Origin: Lachnospiraceae bacterium
GTDB lineage: Bacteria; Bacillota; Clostridia; Lachnospirales; Lachnospiraceae
Direction of reading: 5' to 3'
Assembly: GCA_017470935.1 (NCBI GenBank)
Contig: JAFUXG010000047.1
Location: 1-64,000, forward strand
DNA length: 64,000 bases
The number at the start of each line of letters is the position of its first letter. The first letter of the stretch is position 1. The translations under genes and the position numbers were made by a program. Below the pieces are notes generated by a model that did no database searches, was not told where the DNA came from, and saw only the letters and a program-made list of their open reading frames with translations. Positions 8,912 to 17,188 of this stretch are shown in pieces.

Positions 8912-10231
8912 CTATTTTTTTATCTTGATCTTCTTAACTCCGCTATATTTACCAAATTTCTTACCCGCCTCAGACTTTTTATAGGCTCTCAACTTTACAT
9001 AATATGTCTTATTTCTCTTAAGCTTACTTATTTTTACAGAGCAGCTTGTTACAGTTTTACGCTTTGCATTTTTAAATTTTTTGTTTGCAGAATATAGAAT
9101 CTGATATCCGTCAGCATCTGCTGCTGCCTTCCATGAAACCTTAAGCTTCCTTCCCTTCACATTCTTTACCTTAAGTCCGGTAACCTTGCCGGGAGCTGCT
9201 ATATTATCCAGACCATTTCTCGTTTTATACTGATTAAAAACCCACTTGCCCGCTTTTGACAGATCTCCACTGCCCCATCCGCTTTTCTTGGATGTTCCAC
9301 TCTTAAGCAATGCTGATGACTCACTCTTGTTACTGAGGCTCCATGCAAAATAACTTATACCATTCTCATCCAAAAGATCAAGCCATTTCTTTGCCTCGGC
9401 AGTATCCAGATTGCCATCACCGCTGGCCTCTGAGACACCGAACTCTGTTACCATTACAGGCAGGCCCTTATTAAGTGCTGTTTGCAGCTTCTGTCTATAG
9501 CTGTCCTTATGTGTAGCAGCATAGAAATGGAGTGTATACATTACATTGTCAAAGGAAAGAGGCTTTTCTGCTGCAACATCCACATCCTGTGACCATGTAG
9601 GTGTACCAACAATAATAACTGCATCTGAATCATTTTCCCTGATCACAGGTATCACTTCATTTGCATACTTTGTTATGTCAGACCATGTAGTTCCTCCATT
9701 GGGCTCATTGCATATCTCATAGAGAACATTATCCTGTCCGGCATACTTCTTAGACATTTCCCTGAAGAATGCCTTTGCCTCTTTCTTATACTTATTCGGA
9801 TTCTGATCATTTAATACATGCCAGTCTATGATCACATACATATCAAGCTCAGTGGCCGCCTTAACACCGGTATCAATCCTCTCCTTAAGCTTAGCCTGCA
9901 CCTCACCTTGTGATTCACCTGCACCGGCCTTATCGCAATATCCAAAATATTCAGTAGTATACATAGCAAGCCTGATTGCATTAACTCCGTAATCATCCTG
10001 GAGTGTACTGAACGCTTCCTTTGAAATGTATGGATATCCCACATCCCAATTGATACCATGTGTGCTGACTCCCCTAAGAACAGCCGCTCCCCCGGTCCTT
10101 GTGCTGGTAAGCTGGGTACCGCTCACCTTAAGTGCACCATAATCACTAACTCCTGCAGCCTCTGCCTTCACACCCGCCAACAGGCTTACGCAGAGCACTG
10201 CTATAATACAAAGCAAAATTCTTTTTTTCAT
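8912..10231 (-). CDS. Secreted GH5 family endoglucanase with C-terminal fibronectin type III domain
   Basis: Extracellular beta-glucanase of glycoside hydrolase family 5 (subfamily 2-like), 439 residues. A signal peptide (MKKRILLCIIAVLCVSLLAG) is followed by the catalytic barrel (about 30-340). The acid/base Glu is in EICNEPNGG near residue 175 and the nucleophile Glu in VTEFGVSE near residue 262. Histidines in GVSTHGINW and IIDWHVL fit the family. A C-terminal domain of about 95 residues (TGLKVKNVKGRKLKVSW...) resembles fibronectin type III. The start at 10231 is taken because GGAGG precedes MKKRILL; the open frame extends 13 codons into intergenic repeat sequence. There is no dockerin or cellulose-binding module. 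Confidence 0.9.
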   Translation of the reverse strand: MKKRILLCIIAVLCVSLLAGVKAEAAGVSDYGALKVSGTQLTSTRTGGAAVLRGVSTHGINWDVGYPYISKEAFSTLQDDYGVNAIRLAMYTTEYFGYCDKAGAGESQGEVQAKLKERIDTGVKAATELDMYVIIDWHVLNDQNPNKYKKEAKAFFREMSKKYAGQDNVLYEICNEPNGGTTWSDITKYANEVIPVIRENDSDAVIIVGTPTWSQDVDVAAEKPLSFDNVMYTLHFYAATHKDSYRQKLQTALNKGLPVMVTEFGVSEASGDGNLDTAEAKKWLDLLDENGISYFAWSLSNKSESSALLKSGTSKKSGWGSGDLSKAGKWVFNQYKTRNGLDNIAAPGKVTGLKVKNVKGRKLKVSWKAAADADGYQILYSANKKFKNAKRKTVTSCSVKISKLKRNKTYYVKLRAYKKSEAGKKFGKYSGVKKIKIKK

Positions 10232-10263
10232 ACGCTCCTCCACCTCACAAAATTTTGTTATTT

Positions 10264-10325
10264 CAGGCATTTGCGAAACTCATTCACAACAATAAAAGTG
10301 TAGATTTGAGTTTCGCAAATGCCTG
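10264..10325 (-). repeat. Palindromic dispersed element, copy A (perfect 19-bp arms)
   Basis: A perfect 19-bp inverted repeat (10264-10282 with 10307-10325, arm CAGGCATTTGCGAAACTCA) encloses a 24-bp loop. It starts 18 bp beyond the stop of the large transglutaminase-like gene. Two degenerate relatives occur at 17131-17180 and 34724-34783, also just after minus-strand stop codons and in the same orientation. It may act as a terminator or mRNA 3'-end stabiliser, or be a REP/MITE-type mobile repeat. Confidence 0.8.
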
Positions 10326-10342
10326 TTATTTTATTCCATATC

Positions 10343-13096
10343 TCAGCTCACGAAATGCCCATCCGGTGCAAAGTAATAGGAAACTCCCTTAATGGTCTGC
10401 AGCCCCTTGAGCATTACACCCTTCTTCGTAAAGTAATACTTCTTTCCCTTAATTGTCTTCCAGCCAGTCTGCATTACTCCCTTTTTATTAAAATAGTATT
10501 TTTTCTTCTTAATTGTCTTCCAGCCAGTCTGCATTACTCCCTTTTTATTAAAATAATATTTTTTCTTCTTAATTGTCTTCCAGCCAGTCTGCATTACTCC
10601 ATTCTTATCAAGGTAATATGTCTTCTTATCTATCTTTTGCCACCCGGTTAACATAACTCCGTCAGAGTTAAAATAATAGGTTTTACCCTCTATCACCTGC
10701 CAGCCAATCACCGGTACTCCCTTCATATTAAAGTAATACCGCTTGCCGTCTATAGTCTGCCAGCCAACAGTAAGACACACACCTGTGCTGTCAAAATATT
10801 TTGTTTCACCATCAATAGTCTGCCAACCAGTTAACATAACTCCATCTGCATTAAAATAATATGTCTTTCCGCTAATCGTCTGCCATCCAATTAACATAAC
10901 TCCGTTAGCATCAAAGTAATGTACATTATTGTCAATAGTCTGCCAGCCTGTCAACATAACCCCATTGTTATCAAAATAATAGGTTCTTCCGTTGATTGCT
11001 ATAAGGCCTGTCAGCATCTTCCCGTCTGAATTTAAGAAATACAGCTTTCCACCATCATTAAGGAAGCAATTTTTCTGCATGACCCCTGCAGAATTAAAAT
11101 AATATCTTCCGTTATTGATAGTCTGCCATCCAGTTAACATAACTCCATTATTATCAAAATAATAGGTGCTGCCGCTTATATTCTGCAATCCCTTTACCGG
11201 CTTTCCATCAGAGCCAAGATAATACTGGACTCCGTTTTCAGAAAAGAATTGGTTTGCCAGCAATGTACCATTATCATAATGCAGCACTGTTCCATCAGCA
11301 GCTGCAATATTTCCATTGTATAAGACCTTAACAGTCTTAACTGCCTTCGGTCCCTCAACAGTTGTCACTGTAACAGTAACCTCTCCCGGTGCCACTGCTT
11401 TAGCAGAACCATTAAGGTCAATGGATAATACCTTTGGATCACTGCTGGTCCATGAACGTATCCTCTGATTTGTGGCATCACTTGGTGTGATCACTGCCTT
11501 ATATGACGCTTTGTCATACACATAGCTTCCATTCTCCATGTGGATATATAAGGTGTCAGGTCCAGAGATGGAAACACCATCAATAGGAACACTGAATGGA
11601 TCCTCTGGCAGTGCATAGTCATAAATAGTCTGCTCTGTAATACCATTTTCAGCTATCTCCGCTGCGCTTCTGGTGGCATAGGATAATACATTATCCTTGG
11701 CCGCAATCCCGTAGATAAGTTCATTCTCCTCTGTTTCTGGAGAATATAAAATCTCAGTTTTTCCATCCTTGTAATCATAGGCATAGAGCTTCTTTTCATC
11801 ATGGTATACAGCATAATTGCCAGCAAGCGCCAGCTTTACAGCATTAACATAGTTCCAATCAGCACTTGTTTCTAATGATAAATCTGTAACCTTGAGGGCA
11901 GCATCATTCTCAATTCCATCTCTAATGCATAACTTTCCCTCAGGATTCATATAATATAATTTTCCATTGTGATAGAATATTCCACTGTTAATATCATTCC
12001 AGAAATAATCTGCATAGGCAGCTCCATTACACTCTATATCGGTTTTGGAAATAGTGCCATGGCCGGTGAAATCCTCTCCGCCCTTCAACAGATACTTGTG
12101 CTTAACATTTCCCAAGGTATCCCAGCTTGGATCATCCCAGGTGCAGTCCACATAATAGCCTTCACCATCAATAGAGATAGTGTTCCAAATATGGCTTGCA
12201 TTGCATGCAAAGCCCACATCTGAAACCCCCGCCGCCTCCATAAGATATTTGAAAGCCAAAGTATACCCCTGGCACACTGCCTGTCCATTAACAAGCGCAC
12301 CATATATATCATAATCCGACTCATCATATGAGGATGTACCATTTTGCTTATTCTCCAGATATCTGGCGTAATCATACTTTATATTAAGGGCAAGATAATC
12401 GTGAATCAGGAGTGCCTTACACGCATCTGACATTCCCGATGTCAACGTACTATTAAGAATTGCATTCTTCTTATTCTCTAAAAGAAGCTTCTGCTCACCT
12501 ATAAGCTTAGTATCAATATCTGTGTAGCCTACTGTAACCTGCTTGCTAACGCCGTCAACTGTCACTGTTTCCTTAACAGGAGTCTGGCATTCATAAAATC
12601 CCATGCAGACTCTTACTATCTGTTCTCCCGAACTGCCCGTAAGATAAAATGCCTGCACCCCGTATGTTTGTCCTATATAGAAAAGCTCTGGATTACTGTT
12701 TACCAGATCCGATATGGTCTCCTTGAACTCAGCCTTTGTAAGTGCATATTCTGAAACATCAGCCTTATCCTTATAGCTAATCATTGCACTATATAAAGCC
12801 TTGGCACAGGCCTCCTTCCTGTCCTGCAGGGATATATCCTCTCTTGCCTTCTGTGCTGATAACTGCTCATCAGTATCAGAGTCCTCATTAACCTCAAGGT
12901 AAGATGTAAGGCTCTCCTCCTCAAAGGAATAATCATTATGGGGAATTACTACCTCTCCCTCCTGGATCAGATTCATATTCTCCTCTTGAATATAATCCGC
13001 TGCTTTAAGCATGCCTCCTTCTGCATATGCTGTGTTACACAAAAGCAGTCCCACGAACGCCGTGCCAAGCACCAAGCCTGTTATTCTCTTTCTCAT
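10343..13096 (-). CDS. Large secreted transglutaminase-like protein with Big domain and about 15 wall-binding repeats
   Basis: A 917-residue exported surface protein. A signal peptide (about 1-25) is followed by a transglutaminase/protease-like domain with a plausible triad: Cys in GQAVCQGY (about 274), His in ASHIWN (about 303) and Asp in YVDCTWDDP (about 316). Next come a beta-propeller-like segment of low similarity (about 370-510), a bacterial Ig-like (Big_2) domain (about 515-600), and about 15 choline-binding-type repeats (YYFxxxGVMxTGWQTI) to the C terminus. Family knowledge suggests a peptide-modifying or cross-linking cysteine enzyme anchored non-covalently to wall polymers. AAGGAGG precedes the ATG. 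The repeats near the C terminus are almost identical at DNA level, indicating recent expansion. Confidence 0.85.
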   Translation of the reverse strand: MRKRITGLVLGTAFVGLLLCNTAYAEGGMLKAADYIQEENMNLIQEGEVVIPHNDYSFEEESLTSYLEVNEDSDTDEQLSAQKAREDISLQDRKEACAKALYSAMISYKDKADVSEYALTKAEFKETISDLVNSNPELFYIGQTYGVQAFYLTGSSGEQIVRVCMGFYECQTPVKETVTVDGVSKQVTVGYTDIDTKLIGEQKLLLENKKNAILNSTLTSGMSDACKALLIHDYLALNIKYDYARYLENKQNGTSSYDESDYDIYGALVNGQAVCQGYTLAFKYLMEAAGVSDVGFACNASHIWNTISIDGEGYYVDCTWDDPSWDTLGNVKHKYLLKGGEDFTGHGTISKTDIECNGAAYADYFWNDINSGIFYHNGKLYYMNPEGKLCIRDGIENDAALKVTDLSLETSADWNYVNAVKLALAGNYAVYHDEKKLYAYDYKDGKTEILYSPETEENELIYGIAAKDNVLSYATRSAAEIAENGITEQTIYDYALPEDPFSVPIDGVSISGPDTLYIHMENGSYVYDKASYKAVITPSDATNQRIRSWTSSDPKVLSIDLNGSAKAVAPGEVTVTVTTVEGPKAVKTVKVLYNGNIAAADGTVLHYDNGTLLANQFFSENGVQYYLGSDGKPVKGLQNISGSTYYFDNNGVMLTGWQTINNGRYYFNSAGVMQKNCFLNDGGKLYFLNSDGKMLTGLIAINGRTYYFDNNGVMLTGWQTIDNNVHYFDANGVMLIGWQTISGKTYYFNADGVMLTGWQTIDGETKYFDSTGVCLTVGWQTIDGKRYYFNMKGVPVIGWQVIEGKTYYFNSDGVMLTGWQKIDKKTYYLDKNGVMQTGWKTIKKKKYYFNKKGVMQTGWKTIKKKKYYFNKKGVMQTGWKTIKGKKYYFTKKGVMLKGLQTIKGVSYYFAPDGHFVS
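10449..10600. repeat. Near-identical 60-bp tandem repeats inside the wall-binding region
   Basis: Sequence repeats with a 60-bp period: 10449-10500 matches 10509-10560 with one visible difference, and 10569-10600 continues the match. The unit encodes one 20-residue wall-binding repeat. The two full copies encode identical protein, so the array probably expands and contracts by recombination or slippage. Confidence 0.9.
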
Positions 13097-13129
13097 ATGC
13101 CATCCTCCTTGCTCTAACTATCTAAATAA

Positions 13130-13176
13130 GGGGAACTTCATCCATTAAATACAGTATTTAATCAACAAAGCTCCCC
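13130..13176 (-). terminator. Terminator after the LCP gene, with an internal palindrome
   Basis: An outer stem GGGGAGCTT/AAGTTCCCC (one mismatch, minus strand) encloses a perfect palindrome ATTAAATAC-A-GTATTTAAT. It is followed by TTATTTAG and lies 16 bp after the stop at 13192. The leading GGGGAGCTTT recurs in a hairpin at 52701-52736. Confidence 0.65.
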
Positions 13177-13191
13177 ATATATTAATATCGA

Positions 13192-14316
13192 CTAATTTCC
13201 CTGATTAGTTGAGGTCGGCTCCTCAGTAGCCTTATCCTCAGTGAACAGATCTCCCACACCGGTCTCATTTGTAATAGCATTACTGATCCTCTGAACCTCT
13301 TCTGAAGGTGTATACTCCGTATCCTCAGGATACAGGAATGAGTGTAAATGTTCAACATTGCTTATCAAGTTAGCAGGAACAACAACACTTCCCTTATCCT
13401 TCCCAAGATTAGGTGTTGTATTAGAGAGCGGAAAGCCAATATTGTCCCCTAACTCATAATCAAACATATTCTTCGCCAGTGAGAGTATATCACTCTTTGT
13501 CATGTTGGTGGCAATAAGAGGAATAATCTCGTCAAGCACATTGTTGATGGTTGCAAGATCAGATTCCTTAGCCTTCTTGATCATGGCAGAGATAACAGCA
13601 CGCTGTCTCTGGGTACGCTCAAAATCACCATTACCAACCTTCCTGATTCTGGCATAGGCTGTTGCCTGTGTACCATTAAGCACCTGCTCTCCCTCAGACC
13701 ATACACCCTGGGATTGAATTCCCGTCACTCTTACCTGCTCCTCAATATTGTGGTTAAGGTTATTAAGCTCCTTAGCCTTCACATTGATGGTTACGCCTCC
13801 TAAGGCATCAATAGCCTTTGTCAGTGCCTTGAAATCCACAGAAACATAATCTGTTATATTAAGGTCAAGATTCTTATTAAGAGTTTCAACCGAGCATGTA
13901 GGTCCACCTAAGATATATGCGTGTGTCACCTTCTGAGTACCCGCACCATCCTTGGCTATCTCAAGAAAACAGTCCCTATACACGGAAGCAAGCTTAACCT
14001 CCTTGGTCTCATTGTTAATACTTGCTATTATTATTGCATCACTGTGGGCTGTGCCCGCCTTATTAAGATCACCGCCCTCCCTTGCATCAAGTCCAAAAAG
14101 TGCAATGGTCTTATATTTGTCAGCCATAGTGTCCGTCACAGCAGCACTTACATCAATCTGCTCCTTTTCCTCGGCAACAGTGTCATCCACCACCTGATCA
14201 AGCTTACTATTGACATAATACCAGCCGAAACCGACGATCAGCCCGATAAACACCAAGACCTCAACAAGCAAGATCAATCCCAGCTTTTTATTCTTCTTTT
14301 TCCGCGACTTACTCAT
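13192..14316 (-). CDS. LytR-CpsA-Psr (LCP) family glycopolymer ligase
   Basis: Membrane-anchored enzyme that transfers undecaprenyl-linked teichoic acid or capsule chains onto peptidoglycan. A basic cytoplasmic start (MSKSRKKKNKK) and one transmembrane helix (about residues 12-34) precede the extracytoplasmic LCP domain (about 70-300). Family features include IALFGLDAREG near its start, DAIIIASIN, the Arg in ASVYRD and the ARIRKVGNGDFERTQRQ block. The C terminus is a low-complexity acidic/Thr tail. The start at 14316 follows AGGAGG; an eight-codon upstream extension is possible but lacks a ribosome-binding site. It lies directly downstream of glmS and near the phosphoribitol glycan genes, consistent with attaching that polymer to the wall. 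Confidence 0.92.
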   Translation of the reverse strand: MSKSRKKKNKKLGLILLVEVLVFIGLIVGFGWYYVNSKLDQVVDDTVAEEKEQIDVSAAVTDTMADKYKTIALFGLDAREGGDLNKAGTAHSDAIIIASINNETKEVKLASVYRDCFLEIAKDGAGTQKVTHAYILGGPTCSVETLNKNLDLNITDYVSVDFKALTKAIDALGGVTINVKAKELNNLNHNIEEQVRVTGIQSQGVWSEGEQVLNGTQATAYARIRKVGNGDFERTQRQRAVISAMIKKAKESDLATINNVLDEIIPLIATNMTKSDILSLAKNMFDYELGDNIGFPLSNTTPNLGKDKGSVVVPANLISNVEHLHSFLYPEDTEYTPSEEVQRISNAITNETGVGDLFTEDKATEEPTSTNQGN

Positions 14317-14363
14317 TAAATGTATTCCTCCTGTAGTCAATAAATCTGCTATATTATTCTATG

Positions 14364-16190
14364 TCATTCAACTGTAACTGATTTTGCCAGATTTCTCGGC
14401 TTATCAACGTCAAGACCCTTAGCAACAGACACATAATATCCAAACAGCTGAAGAGGCACAACCGCCAAGGAAGGAGCAAAGCATGGATGTGTATTAGGAA
14501 TATATACTGTGAAATCAGCAGTATCCTCCATTACAAAATTACCCTTATTAGTAAGTGTAAAGATGTATCCACCTCTTGTCTTCACCTCAACTATATTGCT
14601 TATCATTTTCTCATAAAGCTCAGGCTGTGTCACAACAGACACAACAAGCACTCCATCCTCTATAAGAGATATTGTGCCGTGCTTAAGCTCTCCCGCAGCA
14701 TAAGCCTCTGAATGAATATATGAGATTTCCTTAAGCTTAAGAGAGCCCTCCAATGATGTGGCATAATCACAGCCTCTTCCAAGGAAAAATACATCCTTTG
14801 CATTGGCATACTTGCTTGCAAACCACTGGATCCTCTCCTTGTCACCAAGTATCTCTGATATCTTATCCGGAAGCTTCTTAAGCTCAGCAACCATTTCCGC
14901 CATCTCTTCAGCAGTTATAGTTCCCCTAACATCACCAAACAGCATTGCCAGCAGATACAAGGAAACAAGCTGTGTACTATAGGCCTTCGTTGTTGCAACT
15001 GATATCTCAGGTCCTGCATGTGTATACATTACATTGTCAGCCTCTCTTGCAATTGTAGAGCCAACTACATTAACAATTCCAAGCACCTTAGAACCCAGCT
15101 CCTGTGCCTTTCTAAGTGCAGCAAGGGAATCTGCTGTCTCTCCTGACTGACTGATAATAATTGTCATTGAATCCTTTTCAATAATAGGATCTCTATATCT
15201 GAACTCCGACGCCAGATCAACCTCCACGGGAATCCTTGTAAGCTTCTCAATTATATATCTGCCTGTAACTCCTACATGATATGCAGAACCGCAGCCGATT
15301 ATATATATTCTCTTAAGCTTTGCGATCTCCTCTTCTGTCATTCCCAGCTCTTCGATCACTACCTTATCTCCCTGAAGCCTTGGACTGATGGTGTCAAGAA
15401 CTGCCTTAGGCTGCTCATATATCTCCTTAAGCATAAAATGCTCATATCCGCCCTTTTCTGCAGCCTCAATATCCCATTCGATAGTCTTTGTCTCCTTCTT
15501 AATCTCCTCTAAATCCTCATTGAAGAAGCGGATTCCCTCTCTTGAAAGCTCACATATTTCCCTGTTTTCAATAAAGTACACTTCTCTAGTATATTTGAGT
15601 ATTGCAGGAACATCCGAAGCAATGAAATTGCCTGTCTCTGTATGGCCCACAACAAGCGGTGAGTCCTTGCGCACTGCATACATTTTATCAGGGAAATCCT
15701 TGAAAATGATACCAAGTGCATATGAGCCCTGGACTCTGTGCATTACCTTCTCAACTGCCTGGACCGGATCCCCATTATAGTAATAATCCAGATAATGGGC
15801 AATAACCTCTGTATCCGTCTCAGACTTAAACTCATACCCTCTGGCTATAAGCTTCTCCTTAAGGGGCTGATAATTCTCTATAATACCATTATGCACTACT
15901 GCAATAGATTTATCCTTATTGTAATGAGGGTGGGCATTATTGACAGATGGCTCTCCATGTGTTGCCCATCTTGTATGTCCAATTCCAAGTGTACCCTTAA
16001 GATTATTACCATCACCGGTAAGATCCCTGAGAGCCTGAAGCCTTCCCTTTGCCTTAACAACCTCTATATCACTATCACCATATACCGCAAGTCCGGCTGA
16101 ATCATAGCCTCTGTATTCAAGCTTTGCTAATCCGTCAAGAAGTATCGGTGCCGCCTGTTCATTACCAATGTATCCAACGATACCACACAT
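14364..16190 (-). CDS. glmS: Glutamine-fructose-6-phosphate aminotransferase
   Basis: Makes glucosamine-6-phosphate, the first step to UDP-GlcNAc for peptidoglycan and other glycans. It is 608 residues, the standard length. MCGIVGY gives the N-terminal nucleophile Cys2 of the glutamine amidotransferase domain. Two SIS sugar-isomerase domains follow (GCGSAYHVG and SQSGETADSLAALR; GRGCDYATSLEGSLKLKE), and the protein ends in the conserved AKSVTVE. AGGAGG precedes the ATG. A good promoter lies upstream. I looked for a glmS ribozyme in the 160-bp leader and did not recognise one. glmM, which acts next, is 6.5 kb upstream in the same orientation. Confidence 0.98.
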   Translation of the reverse strand: MCGIVGYIGNEQAAPILLDGLAKLEYRGYDSAGLAVYGDSDIEVVKAKGRLQALRDLTGDGNNLKGTLGIGHTRWATHGEPSVNNAHPHYNKDKSIAVVHNGIIENYQPLKEKLIARGYEFKSETDTEVIAHYLDYYYNGDPVQAVEKVMHRVQGSYALGIIFKDFPDKMYAVRKDSPLVVGHTETGNFIASDVPAILKYTREVYFIENREICELSREGIRFFNEDLEEIKKETKTIEWDIEAAEKGGYEHFMLKEIYEQPKAVLDTISPRLQGDKVVIEELGMTEEEIAKLKRIYIIGCGSAYHVGVTGRYIIEKLTRIPVEVDLASEFRYRDPIIEKDSMTIIISQSGETADSLAALRKAQELGSKVLGIVNVVGSTIAREADNVMYTHAGPEISVATTKAYSTQLVSLYLLAMLFGDVRGTITAEEMAEMVAELKKLPDKISEILGDKERIQWFASKYANAKDVFFLGRGCDYATSLEGSLKLKEISYIHSEAYAAGELKHGTISLIEDGVLVVSVVTQPELYEKMISNIVEVKTRGGYIFTLTNKGNFVMEDTADFTVYIPNTHPCFAPSLAVVPLQLFGYYVSVAKGLDVDKPRNLAKSVTVE

Positions 16191-16275
16191 ATAATAATCC
16201 TCCTATTATAGTCCCACATCATTGCAAGAGCAAAGATGCTGTTAATACATTCTTCAATAGAATAAAACAAGTCAC

Positions 16276-16304
16276 ATTATAACACTATAAGAATATTTTT
16301 ACAA
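16276..16304 (-). promoter_or_regulatory. Sigma-A-type promoter of glmS
   Basis: On the minus strand TTGTAA (16299-16304) is followed after 17 bp by a perfect TATAAT (16276-16281). The expected start site is about 75-80 nt before the glmS start codon, which is too short a leader for a full glmS ribozyme. Confidence 0.65.
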
Positions 16305-16353
16305 TATGACAAACAAATGAAATTCTTATAATTTTCTTAAGAAAACCACCTGC

Positions 16354-17097
16354 TCACATATACTTTAACACTCCATTAACTGCATAAAAGAACAGATAGT
16401 AAATGGATTTCAATCTGCTAAGACCCATATATCTATACACCCCGTAATTCATTTTCGCAGAATGAAGTTTATTAGAAGATTTAGAGCCCTTTACTACACG
16501 ATATTTCAAAAGCGGCTCATTTATTCCATATGCACATTCAAATTCCTTAAGAATTGAAAGCCACATAATATAATCCTCGTGTAAATGATCAGAAACCATA
16601 GGATATCTCAAGGCAACATCCCGCCTCACCATAACCCCCGAGGTATTGAGTACATTGCTTTTTAACAGCTTTTTATAGGTTATTCTGTCAGGAATTCCTA
16701 TGATCTTGCCGGACAGCACTCCATTTGCATCCATAAGCTCTCTTCCGGTAGAGCTTAATACTGCCTGCCTGCTCTCCATAAGGGCATACTGCTTACTAAG
16801 CTTGTCGGCAGTCCAATAATCATCCCCGTCAAGAAAGGCAATATACTTGCCCCTTGCCAGTAAAACCCCCTTGTTTCTGCTTGCTGCAACTCCCATATTC
16901 TCCTCGTTGCAAATGTATCTGAAGCGTTTATCCTCCAAATATGGGGCCGCCACCTCGTAGGTCCCATCAGTGGAGTGGTCATCAACTATAATACACTCCA
17001 GCTCTATATTCTGTTCCATAACAGATGAGAGTGCCTCATCAATATATTTCTCACAGTTATATGCAGGAATTACTACCGAAACCAGAACTTCATCCAT
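16354..17097 (-). CDS. Family 2 glycosyltransferase
   Basis: Cytoplasmic GT-A fold transferase of 247 residues. It opens with SVVIPAYNCEKYIDEALSSV, has VDDHSTDGT as the nucleotide-contacting motif, and FLDGDDYW as the DXD-type metal site near residue 90. It presumably adds a sugar to the polymer made by the tar-type genes just upstream, since it directly follows tarJ in the same orientation. There is no transmembrane anchor. A GAGGG box lies about 12 bp before the ATG. Donor and acceptor cannot be assigned. Confidence 0.88.
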   Translation of the reverse strand: MDEVLVSVVIPAYNCEKYIDEALSSVMEQNIELECIIVDDHSTDGTYEVAAPYLEDKRFRYICNEENMGVAASRNKGVLLARGKYIAFLDGDDYWTADKLSKQYALMESRQAVLSSTGRELMDANGVLSGKIIGIPDRITYKKLLKSNVLNTSGVMVRRDVALRYPMVSDHLHEDYIMWLSILKEFECAYGINEPLLKYRVVKGSKSSNKLHSAKMNYGVYRYMGLSRLKSIYYLFFYAVNGVLKYM

Positions 17098-17130
17098 TAT
17101 ATATATCTACCCTCACTAACCTTAACTCTA

Positions 17131-17180
17131 TCAGGCATTTACAAAACCCATTCACAACACATATTCTATTGTGAATATTT
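17131..17180 (-). repeat. Palindromic dispersed element, copy B (degenerate)
   Basis: TCAGGCATTTACAAAACCCATTCACAACA... aligns with the left arm and loop of copy A (10264-10325), but the right arm is lost. Instead a shorter inverted repeat TTCACAA/TTGTGAA encloses ACATATTCTA. It lies immediately after the tarJ stop at 17189. Confidence 0.6.
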
Positions 17181-17188
17181 TTCTATGA

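Noticed and set aside
10449-10600. CRISPR-like array
   Set aside because: The 60-bp repeats have no spacers and are in frame within a surface-protein gene.
15388-15780. Long plus-strand open frames opposite glmS and other genes
   Set aside because: They are antisense to well-supported genes, lack ribosome-binding sites and show no recognisable domains.
16191-16353. glmS ribozyme in the glmS leader
   Set aside because: The promoter leaves a leader of only about 75-80 nt and I could not find the ribozyme core; a covariance-model scan would settle it.
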